A stretch of 64,000 bases of DNA from Tribonema minus (Eukaryota; Sar; Xanthophyceae; Tribonematales; Tribonemataceae). Shown piece after piece: positions 1 through 13,700 of the stretch. Within the stretch, counting starts at the first letter, position 1. Every line of letters starts with the position of its first letter. The notes beneath the pieces were generated by a model. That model saw only the letters and a program-made list of their open reading frames with translations. It had not been told where the DNA came from and made no database searches. The DNA lies in the NCBI GenBank assembly GCA_017506865.1, contig JAFCMP010000543.1, forward strand, positions 434,001 to 498,000, in the 5' to 3' direction. The translations under genes and the position numbers were made by a program.

Positions 1-1763
1 TTCATCTGCACAGTGGGCCTATAAACAGTGGGATAGACGCCATCAGCACAAGTGGTGCCCTGTGCATCAGTGATTCGGGCTTTAAATCAATATGATCAAT
101 CAGGTGTATCATGTGCGTGATCGTAAGCTGCCTCGTCAGGTGGCTGCATGTACTCTGAAGCTGGTGTACTCTGAAGCTGGAGAAGTAGCTTTTTGGGCAT
201 CACCACAGTACGCTCGCGTCATGATTTTGTGCCCGCTCTCGCTGCACAGCTAAAGGCTCCAGCGTGGCGCTGCACTGCTGTCCCTTGCCCTGTGTGGAGG
301 GTTAGTTGAGGCGTGTGTTGCGTCGAGCACTTGAAGCAGCGCAGCGCTCCCATGCCCTCTTCTGCCCCAATGCAGGGATGATTTACTGATTCAAATTTGA
401 AGTATGTGTCTCGAAGTAGTTCACTGCGCGACACTCGGTGCACAAGAAATAGTGAAGCGGAACAGTATTGTGCGCGGCACCAGCAGCAGCGATACAGCTG
501 GTATCTACCGCACTTCACAGTGGGTTACAGCCGATACGTGCTGGCAACTGCGTGCAGCTGCCTGCACCCACACGCATGCACTGCCGCCGTGTGCAGCACC
601 GCTTGCCGCTGCAGCGTAGCTTATGCTACTTTGGTGAGGTACATGTATGCACACGCGCATGCCTACGACTTGAGCTTGGTTATCGAATAAATATGCGCTG
701 ATGGCGTTGCCCCCATGGGTGCGAAGGTCGGCTACACCGGCGGTTGTTGCATGTCAGATGAGACATGCTCCTTGCCTATGGCTGCAATTTGATTGCCAGG
801 CCCCATGAGTACTGCCAAACTACGACCGGGGCCATCGCATCAGCAGCCAACTAAGTGTCTGCATTGCAATCATTTCTGCGCCAGTCTGCTCATGCTCACA
901 GTACTGACGACAGCTGTGTTTGACACGGCGTGACCGTTGCATTGGTCTGACTGCCGGCGCCGGCGCGTTGTTGTGCATGTCAAGGACGGCTGTGCTGATA
1001 GCCATCAGTGTAGACACTTTGGGTACTTGCAACATTCACGTGTGAACTCTGTACCAAGTCAACCTTGGGTTGTTTGTAGTGCTTGTAGCATGTGAGGAGG
1101 ATTGGGTGCACCTGACAACGACTCTAAACGGACATTATGACCTGTAAGGAGCATCAGGCATAAATGGCAACAGCGGAAAACAGTCATGACGACAAGTATA
1201 CGCCTGGCATGTACACTTGGCGTGCGCCGCAGCCGTGACTGCACACGGCAGGCAGACTGCAAAGCCACAGCACCACATTGGCACGGCGCACGCCGGCCGT
1301 CTGGACACCAATAGTGGAGACTGCGTGTCGCGGAACGCCGCCGTCCCACAGTTTCTCTGCTGCATCAGCAAAGCCACGGAGGCGCACGCGCTTGTTCGTG
1401 TTCATCACACACACTACTCAACTTCACAAAGCAGCGCATACATATCGGAGGTGGTCCTGCTGTATAATACACCCAGAAGGAGTCTGCGCTCCATATACTC
1501 AGCCATTGCGCCAGGGGTATCTCGTGATCTGCACTAGTGCTACTCGTTCATAACCAGATCACTGCAGCCGTTGCTGAGCACTGCTTCACACGACCGTGGC
1601 AGCAGCGCACTCCCCGACTCTTGCACCTGCGTTGCCGCCTGCCGGAGGCTTGTGATCGCAGTGCCTCAGACCCCTGAATGCAGCAAGGGGGCCCCGCGGG
1701 AATGTATAACGCACCGTGCCTCACCTGTTGGCGCTCTCATGTTGGTCCGATTCTCTTGTCCAG
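1..1763. other. No recognised exon; upstream or intronic DNA of the peroxidase gene
   Basis: I see no open segment here that resembles a peroxidase N-terminus, and no signal peptide. The first recognised exon downstream begins in phase 0, so at least one upstream exon must exist, either outside the window or too diverged to see. The short open frames overlap on both strands and look like chance. A poly-G run lies near 1917-1934, followed by a short TTAGGG-like stretch near 1941-1953, both in the intron after the first recognised exon. Confidence 0.5.
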
Positions 1764-4700
1764 ATTCTGAGGGACGTGTATCTGGCGCACGAGTCGCCGC
1801 TGAGCGCGCGCGGCGTCAACCAGGTAAGTAGGGCTTGCTAAGGGTTGGGCTGCTGAGCGCGTGGGGTGTAGGGCAGGGTTAGACGGAGCACACGCAGGGG
1901 CGTAAAGCAGGCAGGAGGGGGGGGGGGGGGGGGGCGATAGTAGGGTTAGGGTCAGCGAACGGGGTGCGAATCAGGCACCGCAGCCGCCCTTGCCTACTGG
2001 GCAGCGGGTCGCGTCACGTGTGCGCGCTACCTACAATGTACTGCAACGGCACCGCCTGTATGCGCAGCGCACAAAACGCGACAAGGGCAGCGCAGGCCGT
2101 CAGATTGCTGCGGCGATGGGGCTTGTGGATGCTTTTCATTGGTTGCCGCCGAGCGCTGCGGCACCGCCTTTGATCGCAGGACGCACTGCGCCGGTCCTTG
2201 CCGCGCGTGCCACAACTCACACCGCGCACGCTCATGCCATCACAGCACACGGCGTGCCGAGACGCGTGACAGACCTGCTGGCGCGTGCTTGCTTCCGCCA
2301 TTACCTCCGTGTACTGTCCCTCCGCCAAGTGCCTGTGCGGCGTCGTGTGTACCCGCACCGTCTGCGTCAGGCGCTCAAACATAAATAAACCGGGGCTCAC
2401 AGGCTCGCAGGAGTTGATGGCTCGAATTATTATTGATCGAAGACAGATTGCTGACTATGGCTATCAGTTGCAGAGCCAGGGACGCTGCGTGGCGTGGCAG
2501 TGGCATGCCGCAGACGTTACCCAATCCGCACATCACGTTGAAGTATTATCGGGGCTGGCTGGCACAACTCTCGTCAAACTCAGGGCACTTCCTACGCACC
2601 CATTCTTGTCTGCCGCTGCAGGCCTGGGTGTATTGGGGGCTGCTGGTCTACCACGACCTCGTGGAGACGACGCCAGGGACTGAGGCATTCAATGTGAGTG
2701 GAGTCAGCGAGTGAGTGAGTCCTTCATTGAAAAGGGACTCCTCGATGCATGTGCGGCGCAGGGGGGTGGCGGGTGCCTGTCGTGGCGTTCCGAACCCTCA
2801 CACAGCAGCGTGCAGTCGACAGCAAGCTAAATGAGAGGCGAGTCACAGCAGGAGCGACACGCCGATGGCACAGGCGGTGACTTTGCAGGTGCCGCGCCGC
2901 CTCCGCCCACGACGGCGCCGCATATCATCCTCGCCGTCGTGCCCGCTGCCGCTCCACCAGGCCTGAGCACCGCTGCGCTGCGAGTCGAGCGGCGGGCGTT
3001 GCCGTCACGCGTACTGACAACAAATCTACAGCTACGGATCCCGTCGTCAAGAGCAATGACGTCATCGCCTACTCGGCGAAAACACGTAGTGGTACTGTGC
3101 GCGCGGGATCAACCATCATGCAAGCTCCCGCAGGCGCTGAGGCCTTTGCGGCGGCGCGTGCGCGCGCGTCTCGGCGGCGTGGACGATGACACTGCGCTAC
3201 TGCGCCCCCCTGCGCCCCCCCACCACTTTGTGGTACTTGAATATGCAGACACTTTTCTCATCCAACCCCCCCCCCTTCCCGCAGATACCGTGCGACGACG
3301 GCGTGGCAGATGCTCAGTGCCCAGTCGCCGCGTGCCCGGCCGCGGGCGCGCCGCCTGTCACGGTGCCCTACACCAGAGCGCGCGCCGCGCTCGTGGGGGG
3401 TGTCAGGACGCCGCTGAACGCCGCGACGGCCTTCCTGGACCTAGATGGGTATGTATGTACATGCATGACTTGAAGCACTTGAGTGTGTACACACTGCTGT
3501 TATATACGTGCTCCGAATTACATGTGTAATGTACTTTGTGCTTGGAGTGTATACTGCAAAACTATGTGCGCAGGGTGAGCGGCGAGCGCGTAAGAGGCGT
3601 CAGGATGCCGCTGAATGCCGCGACGGCCTTCCCGGACCTTGACGTGTGCGTGTGTGTACATATGCAGATGCTTTGAAGCACTTGAATGTCCGCGCCCCCG
3701 CTGCGCTGCGCGACTTGAGCGCGCTGCACTGCTTTCCCGCAGAGAAAATGCGACCATCTCACTTTCGTGCAGACTACACCACCTCTGCGGCGCATCATCA
3801 TCATCACCATCGTGCCCCATGGCGCTCCCATCGATTCGCTGCCTCCCCCAATGCAGCATCTACGGCCGCGACGAGGCGACCGCGCGCGCGCTGCGCGACA
3901 CCGCCGGCGGCGGCGGCGGCAGCAGCCGCTACATGGCGCTCAGCGCCGCGGGGCTGCCGCTGTGGGACCGCGCCGCCGCGCGCTGGCGCATTGCGGACCA
4001 GCGCAACGCGCGCCTGCGCGGCACCTTCGCGCTGCACGCGCTGCTGCTGCGCGAGCACAACCGGCGCGCCGCCGAGTTCACACCGGCATACCTCGCGCGC
4101 CTGCAGGCGGCGACGCCGGAGGGCTGCCAGCCCAAGGACTGCACGGAGGTGCGTTCTTCCGTCCAGGGACTTGGCGACCAGCATGACGGTCGACGTAGTT
4201 TGAAGTATTTGAGCACCGCCACATTTTCACACCGTCGGAAGTTTTTGAGACCAAATCACTCATTCTAAAAACACATTTACCGACCTTTGCTTTTCAGATG
4301 ATAAGCCAAGCGCCAAGGACTGCACGGAGGTGGGTTCTGTGGTGTGGGCCGACGCGATGTCGCAAAGTTGGTGCTGTGAGATACCTCTTATAATTCTTTT
4401 TAATACATCTGAATATTGCCATTTTAGCATTTCCTTTCCTCTTGTCAGCGATCGGTGGGGTATCCTCCCCCCCCCCCCCCCACTGCCCACCGCAGTGCAG
4501 CGCCCAGACCATCTTAGGTCACAACACCAAACATTCATTAGGAGGGCTGCCAGCCCAAGCACTGCACGGTGGTGGGCTCTTGGCGAACTTCTCTCACGAT
4601 GAGCTGATGAGAGGTTGCAGACGTGGTACATGCTGCGAAACACCTCGAAGTATCAAAGCAATACACTCGAGTACCGCCGTTTTGGCTCGCAACGCCTGAT

Positions 4701-7700
4701 TGATTCTAGGCCACAACACCAAGCGTGCATTGTTTTGGTACTCTTTAAGTAGATGAACAGACCTGATATGTCCAGACAATACAGCAAAACATGCGCTAGC
4801 AAGCTGTCAGCGCTCATGGCCCCCAGCGCTCAACGCCCCTCCCCCGTGCATGTCCCTCTTGCTGCAGTCACGGAGGACGACATCCGTTACGCGGCACGCG
4901 CGTTTGAGTGCTCAGCGTCCCAAGCACTCACACCCCCCACCCCCCCACCCCCCTGCATGTCCCCCTTGCCGCAGTTCACGGAGGACAACATCTACTCTGC
5001 GGCGCGCACGTTTGTCACCGCTTCTGATGAATAGCTTGGAATCCCTGTATCACGGCAACCGCTTGCTAACTGGAATCAGTGCTCAGCGCCCCCAGCGCTC
5101 AACACCCCCCCCCCCCCCTCCCCGCATCTCCCCCTTGCCGCAGTTCACAGAGGACGACATCTACTTTGCGGCGCGCGTTTGTCATCAATTCTGACCTATA
5201 CTTCTAGCTTGAAATAAACTTAGTAGCAGTAGGTGTCAGTGCTCAGCGCCCCCAGCGCTTAACCCCCCCTCCCCCCCCCCTGGGTATGCATGTATGTCTG
5301 CGTTGCCGCAGTTTACGGAGGACGACATCTACTATGCGGCGCGCGCGTTTGTCATCGCCGTCGCGCAGCACATCACGCTGCACGAGTTCATGCCGCAGCT
5401 GCTGGGCCTGCCGTCCTCGGAGGTGCGATTCTTCGTATGTGCGCCTTGGATTTCTTTATTTCTGTGCATTGACGAGTAGATGTACACGTTACTCATTCAA
5501 GCGAGTAATGCACTTGCTGCTAAGTACTCCTTGTCACCTAGAGCTCTACGATCTTTTGAATCGTTGCCATGTATAAGAACCTACTGTCAAAAACTCTCGC
5601 AAAGTGCACAGAAGAGCCTGGCTGCGTTGATTTCAACCTTGCTGCCAGAATTTCATTTGTACGTTGTGACAACGCGTCTTGATGCGCAATGACAGTCGCT
5701 TCTGAACGACATTGCCCATTCAACTGTAATGTTTTGTCTGTACTGTGAAATATGCTGGCTGTCCATGCTCAGCGCGCATCGCCTCGTGAGCGATGCGTGG
5801 CATCCCATGCCAAACGACAGAACCCCCCCCCCCCCCCTTCTGGCACTCAAACCCCACCCTGTCATGACAGCCAGCCCTCAGCCCCCGTGGTCACCAAAAC
5901 CCTTTCCTCCTCCCCCCCCCCCCTTCCACCCCCCCCCCTCCCCCCTGCACCCCCCCCGCAGCAACCCAACGCGAAGCGCAACTACAGCGCCGACCCGACC
6001 ATCGACCTCCTTGCCGCCGTCGCCTTCCGCTGGCCCTACACGGCCCTCGGCCCCGTCGACCGCATTGTCGACGCCTCATGGGCACCAGTGCCAGACGCCG
6101 ACCTCGCGCCCGTAGGCAGCGCGTGCGGCGCGGCGGCGGTGGCGCGCACGGCGACCGGCGGCGGCGGCGGCTTGGACGCCGCGCTGCGCGGCATGATGCT
6201 CGCCGGCAGCGCGGCGGTCGACGCGTTCCTGCCGCCGCGCGGCGCCGCGTCGTGCCTCGACGAGCCCGTCATCGACATACAGGTGCGGTCCCGTGGGGGC
6301 GCGCAGGAACTCCTTCATGAGCATTGCTTCGTGCGCAATGCGACCTAACGCACGCGTGGAGTCTATAGGCATGCAGTGCCGCGGCGAGCGCGACGCTCGG
6401 AGAGCGTGCTCGATGTGCGGAGCGCCGCTGTGTGCTGTGCAGCGCGCGTGTGGCTGGCGTCGTGCCTCGACGAGCCCGTCATCGACATACAGGTTTGCAT
6501 GCGGGGGCGCGCTGGACTCCTCCATGAGCAGTGCGATGGATGTTGGCGTCGCCGCGCTTGGCAGAACCCGCCGCGCGCGCGCCGCTCACGGTGCCCCTTG
6601 CAGGCGGCGTGACGAAAACCACTGCGCCCCGCCCGTGTGGGACCACGGTGGTTGATTCTTCCTGTTGAAGTGGCAGCTGCAAGTGGGTTGAAAGCTTAGA
6701 GTTAGGATTGGGGCTAGCTGCACTCCGAGCAACTGCTTCAGCACACGTGCGGAAAGTTGCCGCTGCCCCCCATACAGACCGTATGGTCACCACCCACCTC
6801 ACGCACGCCGCTTGATGCCTACATTGCAGGCGGCGCGCGACTTTGGGGCGCCGACGTACAACGACGCGCGCCGCGCCGCCGGGCTCGCGCCCAAGGCCAA
6901 CTTCAACGCCATCACCAACGACACGCGCGCCGCGGCGGCGCTGGAGACGGCGTACGGCGGCGACATCGAGGCTGTGGACATGCTCGTGGGGGGCCTCGCG
7001 GAGGCCGCGTTCGCGCCGACGCCCGCCACGGTGTCAGTGCTCGGCGAGCTCTTCACGTGAGCGTGCTGCGCCGCCTCTCCTGATCAAACTGCTGAAAGAA
7101 AGTCGCTACTCAGAACGGTCATCCCAGAGATAAACTATTCGTAGTAGCTCAGTCTGTGCGTTTGCCCAAGGTGCCGACCTACGCCAGGGAACAAAGATGC
7201 CATTTACGCCAAGAAACAGCGTAGCCGCACGATGAAGCGGTCAGTAGGCTCTGCTGTGTGAGAATCTGGCGCTGCTGCATGACTGCGCGATGCGCGCCGT
7301 GATTGATGCGGTTCACCTCGCGGAGGCCGCGTTCGCGCCGACGCCGTCCACAGTGTCAGTGCTCGGCGAACTTTTCACGTGAGTGTGCCGCGCGGCCGCG
7401 GGGAGGCTGCTGTGTGTTGATGCTCGTGCTGTTGCGCCAGCGCAGTGCGTGCTGCGGCGGATGCGCTTGACCTCGCGGCGCGCAGGCCAGTGCCGTCGTC
7501 GACTGCAGTGTCAGCCCTCGATGGGCTCTCCGCGTGAGCGCTGCTGCCGCTGCGCGGCGACGTGCGGGGGTGGCGATATGTGCTGCATGTGGAGTGTTGC
7601 GACGCTGCCGCACGATGACCGCATCACCGCGCTGTTACAAGCAGTGTTGCGCATAGCCCGAGCATAAGCGTACCTGCCTGTGATGCCGTGGTCAACACCG

Positions 7701-10700
7701 ACAGCCTTGCGGTGACGTGCCACAAAAGGACGGGCTGTGCAGACGGTGAGGGGGGTATGCGCTGCGCCAGAACTGCGCTGCATGTTTGCATCGTGTTGCC
7801 CCGACTTTTCCGGTTGCGTCGGTACCGCAGGCTGAGGTGGTGCGCGCTGCTGCTGAGGGATGCCACACCGCCTGCAAGCCCACGCAACAGAGCCTATCTA
7901 CAGACCACACTTGCGGACGCCATGCGCGCAGCTGACGCCAGTCAACGGCCTGCTGCACGCCATCTGCTCCTCTGCTCGAGCAATTTTCTTGAATCTTCAA
8001 GTTACAGCAGTGCCTAACGCTGCTCGTACGTTGTGGTCTTCGCCCCGCAGGACGATCCTCACTGCTCAACTCCTGAAGCTCAAGCCCGCCGACAGCCTCT
8101 GGCACGATCACTCGGTGAGTGCATGCGCGTACTTGTTGAAGTACTTGTTGAAGTACCGCTGTGCTGGAGCATTGCCGCTTTGGGTATGATCACGGCGCGA
8201 CGTTCCCCTTGCCTGGAGTCGTCGTTGTATTTTCATGACTGCCCCCTCGCATGTAACTGTAAGTAAATGTGTGTGCGCCGCTGCGACGCAAAGAACCGCG
8301 GAGAGAATAACAGCACGAGGAGAGAACAACAGCAAGTGGGAATAACAACATCACGCGGACACAACAACAGCACGTGGAGAAAGCAGCAGCGCGCCCCCTC
8401 GCACAGTGACAGCGCAAGTACACGCGTACTCTTTGCTTGCGAAACTGCAGTGCCCCCATTGCTTGCTCATTTCTTGCACGCGCATACCCACACTTGCGCA
8501 CGTCAACGCAGCACCTCGCTGGCTGCGCGCCCCCGCGGCGTCAAAGCGCGCGCAGAGCGAACCTCAGCGCGCCTCCTCGTGCGGCGACGACGGTGGCCTC
8601 ACAAAGACGCGGTGGCCTCACAAAGACGCACACTTTGTCTTCTTCACAGCGACGCTCATTGAAGCGCTCCCTGGTGCTTGCGCTTCGCCTCCCATGCGCG
8701 CGTGCGCAGAACATGCTGGAGGACTCCCGCGCATCGAGCCTGTCTGTCGTGGTGGCGCGCAACCGCGACGCGCTCGCCGCCTCGCCGCCAGACCCCAGGT
8801 GCGTCAGTCGTCATCGCGCGCGGCGGTGCTGCGCTTGCGTCAATGTTGCGTAGCGGCGCTGTGCCTGCATTGCTATCGCGTAGCGGTGCTGCGCTTGTGT
8901 CGCTATTGCGGGGTTAGGGTTAGGGTCAGGGTTCGGGTTCGGGTCAGAGTTAGAGTTCAGGTTAGGGTTTGGGTTAGATTACCCTGAAACGCTTGCGTCG
9001 CTGTTGCGTGGCGGCGCTTCGCTGGGCGCGTGTGGCGCGCCGCCCGTGCGAATGAGAGCAATTGCAAATGCTGGCGCAGAACAGGAGCATGAGGTGCGAC
9101 GGACTTGGTAATCATGGCTGCAAGGCAGCAGTGCGGAGCAGCACCTGCTCCAGGGCAGCCTCGTTGGCCAAAAAGCTTGTGTCAGCTGAGGAACAGTGCA
9201 GACCCAGGTAGAGAACAGTATGGAACTGGTGCTAAGGAACGGGCCAACAGTGTCCACACGATGTTGCGGTTGGTCTCGCAGTGTGCATGCCCCCTGCCGC
9301 CACACCAGCACATTCACCTGTCCCCACCTGCTTTGTGACATCACTGTCGGCACAGTGCAGCTGATGAAGCTGTACTGAACCCGCTCCTGCGTCACTGTGG
9401 CACAGCCCAGCTGATGGATCTGTGCCGAAACGGCTCCTGCGGCTAATGAAACTGTCTGAAACCGCTGCTGCGGCTCTCGCGTGCCCGCCCCGCCACAGCG
9501 CGAGCACCGAGAACGTGACGTTCCCCGTGGAGGCCTTCAAGCCGGTGCAGATCACCATTGACACGGGCGCGACGTCGTCCGACGCGCAGGCGCGCCAGAT
9601 CGCCTTTGTACCGGTGAGAGGTTCAAGTCTGTCGTTGAACTTGTACGCTTATAAGTTTTTATACAAAGCGTGGTATGCCTGCACACTTTTGTCGTGAAAC
9701 TGTGCTGCCTGCGAGGCGGAGGGCGCTTTCAAATCGTAGTGGAACGAAAGCCAGCATGGTTTCTCACGCGCAGGCGCGCCAGATCGCCTTTGTACCGGTG
9801 AGTGTTTTATGTTTGTTGTTGAAGTTGTACCTTGAAAGACGTGGGATGCCCGCGCACGGTTTTTCGTGAAAGTGCGGCCTGCAGAGCGGAGGGTGCTTTC
9901 AAATAATAGTGGAACGCCAGCGCATGGACACCGCACTACAGTACCCGCATTGCGCTACCCTCAGGGCAAAGGTTGCTGTCGCATGTACATGGCATTTCGC
10001 TGCCCAGGCAGGAGGCCGCCGCCAAATGTTATACATGGATCGCCTGCCCGCTTCCTCGTGAGGCGGATGCAAACATGGGGTTGACGTTGCGCATGGCGCA
10101 AAAAGGCCCAGATCATGAGTGCAACGGTTGCTGCAAGAGAGGTCGTACACATGAACGCACTGGTCATGCATGCAGCATGATGAACGTCAACTTTAAGTTG
10201 ACTCCAAGCACGGAATCGATGGCAACAGCCACACCATCACGAGCGTGCACTTGCTGAATCGCCTCCGTCTCAACTGGTGACAGTGTGTGCACGCAAGGCC
10301 GGGCGGAGGCCTTGCTCAGTATTGGTCCAGACATGATAAAGTCAAAGTGTGTGCACCGCATCAAATGTTTGTTCATTGCCTTTCATCAATGCTTGTGGGT
10401 CTGGTCTTTGAGCGCGATGCACAAGGACAAGTGCGCCGGCCGCGTTGCCCTTCTCAGGCGACTCGCCGTCTGATGCTGGTCATGCCAGCGAGCCAACCCT
10501 AGCTCACCCGCAGGCCATCAGATGCTTCCAAGTTCTGTCACTAGCCGATGAACCGCATGCCCGCGTGTACCCAGTGGCAGTTGCAAGTCGCCCGAAGGCC
10601 GTACAATCAGCGGCAGGGAATACATCGAGTGTGGATACTTCAACAAATTTCATCAACTCTTGCAGAGCGCGTGACTCTCCTCGCCCGCCGGCCGCCGACG

Positions 10701-13700
10701 CAGGGCGTGTACGAGATCGCGTGGACCATCGACAAGTCCAACAAGACCATCGCCTTCGACGCCGCGTTCACGGGCATGAACGGCGGCTACTTTGCGCTGG
10801 GCATGGGCACGCGCATGATAGGCGCGGACATCTTTGCCTTCTGCGACTTCTCGGTGAGTTCCGCATTCTGTTTATTGCCCCTAGGGAGGGCTCATAAGAC
10901 CCTAGAGGTTGTTTGCGCATTTGCCGAGTGGTGTCACGCGTCAGCACTCGCTCGCATGTACTCTGTGGGGTACTGTGCATGTCAAAGTAGTGTGGCGTGT
11001 CGCTTGTCCCGCTAGCGTTGCTGGGCTGCGGCTGGTGCAGCGGTTGTTGTTTTGAGGTCAGGGTTGGGGTTAGGTTTAGGTTAGGGTTAGGGTTAGGGTA
11101 AGGCTCACGGGGGGTCGAGCAGCGCCTGCTCCGCCGACTGCAAACTCCTTGAGGCGCATAGCAGCATTGCGCTACAGAGAGCGACCTTGGCCCAGTAGCC
11201 TAGCGCTGTGCTCGCCGAATGCAATTCTGACAGCTGCACTGTGTCAACCGCAGCGCATCTCTGGAGGCGCAGTGCGCATGCCGTGTGCAGCGCAAGGATC
11301 GGTGCGGTCCCTCATTTGCGTTGTACTTTTGGGGGTACTGGATGAAGTACCGTGCATCGGTTGCGTCGTTTGTGTGTGTCGGCGCAGTACGCCGCCGCTG
11401 GTGGCGCGCACATGAGCACTGTCACACGCCTGTCAGACACTCTGCTGCACTCGTGCGGCGCGCTGAGGCCCCTGGCGTTTAGCGCCTTGCTGTAATGAGA
11501 GCGTCACCGGCACCATGCGTGACGCCACGTGTCTTGACATCAGTTCCACATCTCGTTTGACCTCCCGCTGGCTAGCCCATCCCCGCAGTGTCTTCGTCTC
11601 ACAGCACGCGAATCCCCGGCCTCCTCAGTGCCGCTCCCTGCGCACTCTCTGCGCATATATTTGCAGCTGCCTGTCTGCTCATGACGTTCCTAATGCAAGT
11701 TTCGGACTGTGCCCGCCAGGCTTGTGGGATACGCCCAATTATACACGCAAGCCTCTTGCATCATACGCCACCCGGCACATCATCGGCCGGTTTTCTGGCT
11801 TTTGTAAGATCGGTGCCTTGGTATCCCCTCTCTGGTGATGTCGCGTGCAGGGCGGCGGCGACGGCGCAACATCACGGACCGCGTCGCACGGCCAACGCAT
11901 CTTACTGCACGTGAACGTAGAGCGAGAGCGAGGTGCACAACGCACCGCAGCGAATCGCTGACCCCTATTCCTATCCCGAACTCTGACCCAAGTCACTAGA
12001 TTCTCCCAACGCTGCAGCATTCCTGTCGCTCAGCTCCTCAATTCACGGGCTTTTGGTTGGCGCTCTCTGCGTGCTCTCTGTTCATGTCGTTGTCACTCGC
12101 TGCCTGCGAACTGTGCTGGTGCCGTGCGCAGGGCGGCGGCGGCAGCGTAACATTGATTTAGGTGCTCGTGGCCAATTGCTGCAGCTGTGGCGTCCACGGT
12201 CATTGGCGGAAGGCACTGGCCGCTAATCAGACCTTGTCACCTACAGCTCTACGATCTTTTAAATTGTCTCCATTGGTTGTTTTGGGATTATCTCTCTGCA
12301 GGGCGGCAGTGGCAATGTCAACATAACGAACCGCGTCGGCACAGCCAACGCGCTACTTCCTGCTCGCTCATCTATCCCTGCAACAACCCCATCACTCAGC
12401 ACGTCAATCCGCGGGCTCCTCATTGCCACGCCCTGCGTGCTTTCTGCTCATGTTATGTCACTTGCTGACTGCAATCTGTGCTGGTGTCGTGCGCAGGGCG
12501 GCAGCGGCAACGTCAACATCACGGACCGCGTCGGAACGGCCAATGCGCTGCCGGTGGGCGACGAGTGGCAGGCGGGCGGCGCGTGCGCCAACGACGTCTG
12601 GCTTGCGAAGGACGGCTACGTATATGACGACAAAACCAAGGTCAGCATCTGGATGTTTGCTTGTGTACTTTGTGGTGTATCGATGGCAGACAGCACAGCA
12701 GGAATGTGCACGCGTTTTTGCGCCTGATGCTGCCTTTGCTTCTTGCTTGCCTGGTGCATGGTATTCGGGCCTGCAGGACGGGCTCAGGGGCAGGGTTAGG
12801 GTGTGAGTTAGGGTCAGGGCCAGGGTTAGGGTGAGGGTTAGGCTAACCCTAACCCTAACCCGACCTAACCCTGATGACCGGGTCGGCAAGGGCATTTACA
12901 TGTATGCTGACAAAACCAAGGTCAGGCCCCGGATGTCCCGCGCACGTGTTTGTCATGGACGGCCAAGAGACACTTCCTGCAGTTGTTGATCCTAGCACCT
13001 GGGTTCTCTGCCATTGCATTTGGTTTCAAGGGCAACACATTGATGGCGCCCTCGCGTGCGGGAGCATTTCTAGTCGCGCCTGCTTGCGCCACTGCACCCT
13101 GTCCAGGCCACGCTCATCGGTAAATTGTCATTTGTTCGTGATCACCGCGCGCAGGTGCACCGCGTCTCTTTCAGCAGTACAAAGATCGCTATACCCCTAT
13201 CGCGCGGGGGAGCATTGCTCACAACGTAGTCGCGCGCGCGTGCGCCCCTACGCCCTGTTCGGCCATGCTTGCTTTCGTTGTATTTTCTTCGTTTCATCGT
13301 GGTCACCGCGCGCGTGGGTGCGCCGCGTCGCATCTCTCGTGGCAGTACCAACACCGCTATTGCACCACTGCACACTGTCCAGGCCATGCTCATTCTCTCT
13401 GACACCTTGTCTTCGTATCATTGTGGTCACCGCGCGCGCAGGTGCACCGCGTGTCGTTTGGCAGTACATATACCGCCGCTTCCCTCGCGTTGCTCCACAC
13501 AGTGTCACGCATACGTTTGCTACCGCACCCTGTCCAAATCATGCTCATTGATGCATTGTCTTCGTTTCTGCGTGGTCACCGCGCGCAGGTGCACCGCGTC
13601 TCCTTCAGCAGTACAAAGACAGCTGTTGCCCTCAAACGTGGGAGCATTGCTCAACACTTCGCCGCGCCCGCCTGCGCCAGTGTCCAGGCCATGCTCATTC

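Larger units (their letters stand above)
1764..8798 (+). other. Domain: animal-type haem peroxidase (exons 1-9)
   Basis: Exons: 1764-1823, 2622-2693, 3285-3448, 3857-4148, 5312-5422, 5962-6282, 6830-7056, 8051-8114, 8710-8798. Family signatures appear in the expected order: SPLSARGVNQ; the distal-His segment LLVYHDLVET; PLNAATAFLD followed by IYGRDEATARALRD; LRGTFALHALLLREHNRRA with the catalytic Arg; ARAFVIAVAQHITLHEFMP; AARDFGAPTYNDARRAAGL; VDMLVGGLAEAAF; and PADSLWHDHS. Two positions are odd. The proximal His of the family motif (FRFGHT) is replaced: the gene reads AFRWPYTALG, with the Tyr codon at 6037-6039. The Asp before the distal His (DHD in mammalian enzymes) is Tyr. Distal His (2652-2654) and the Arg/Glu of REHN are kept. 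Membership is clear; activity is open. Confidence 0.9.

Noticed and set aside
2831-3529. 232-codon plus-strand frame between peroxidase exons 2 and 3
   Set aside because: It has no family resemblance and overlaps exon 3 in a different frame; the peroxidase reading explains the sequence better.
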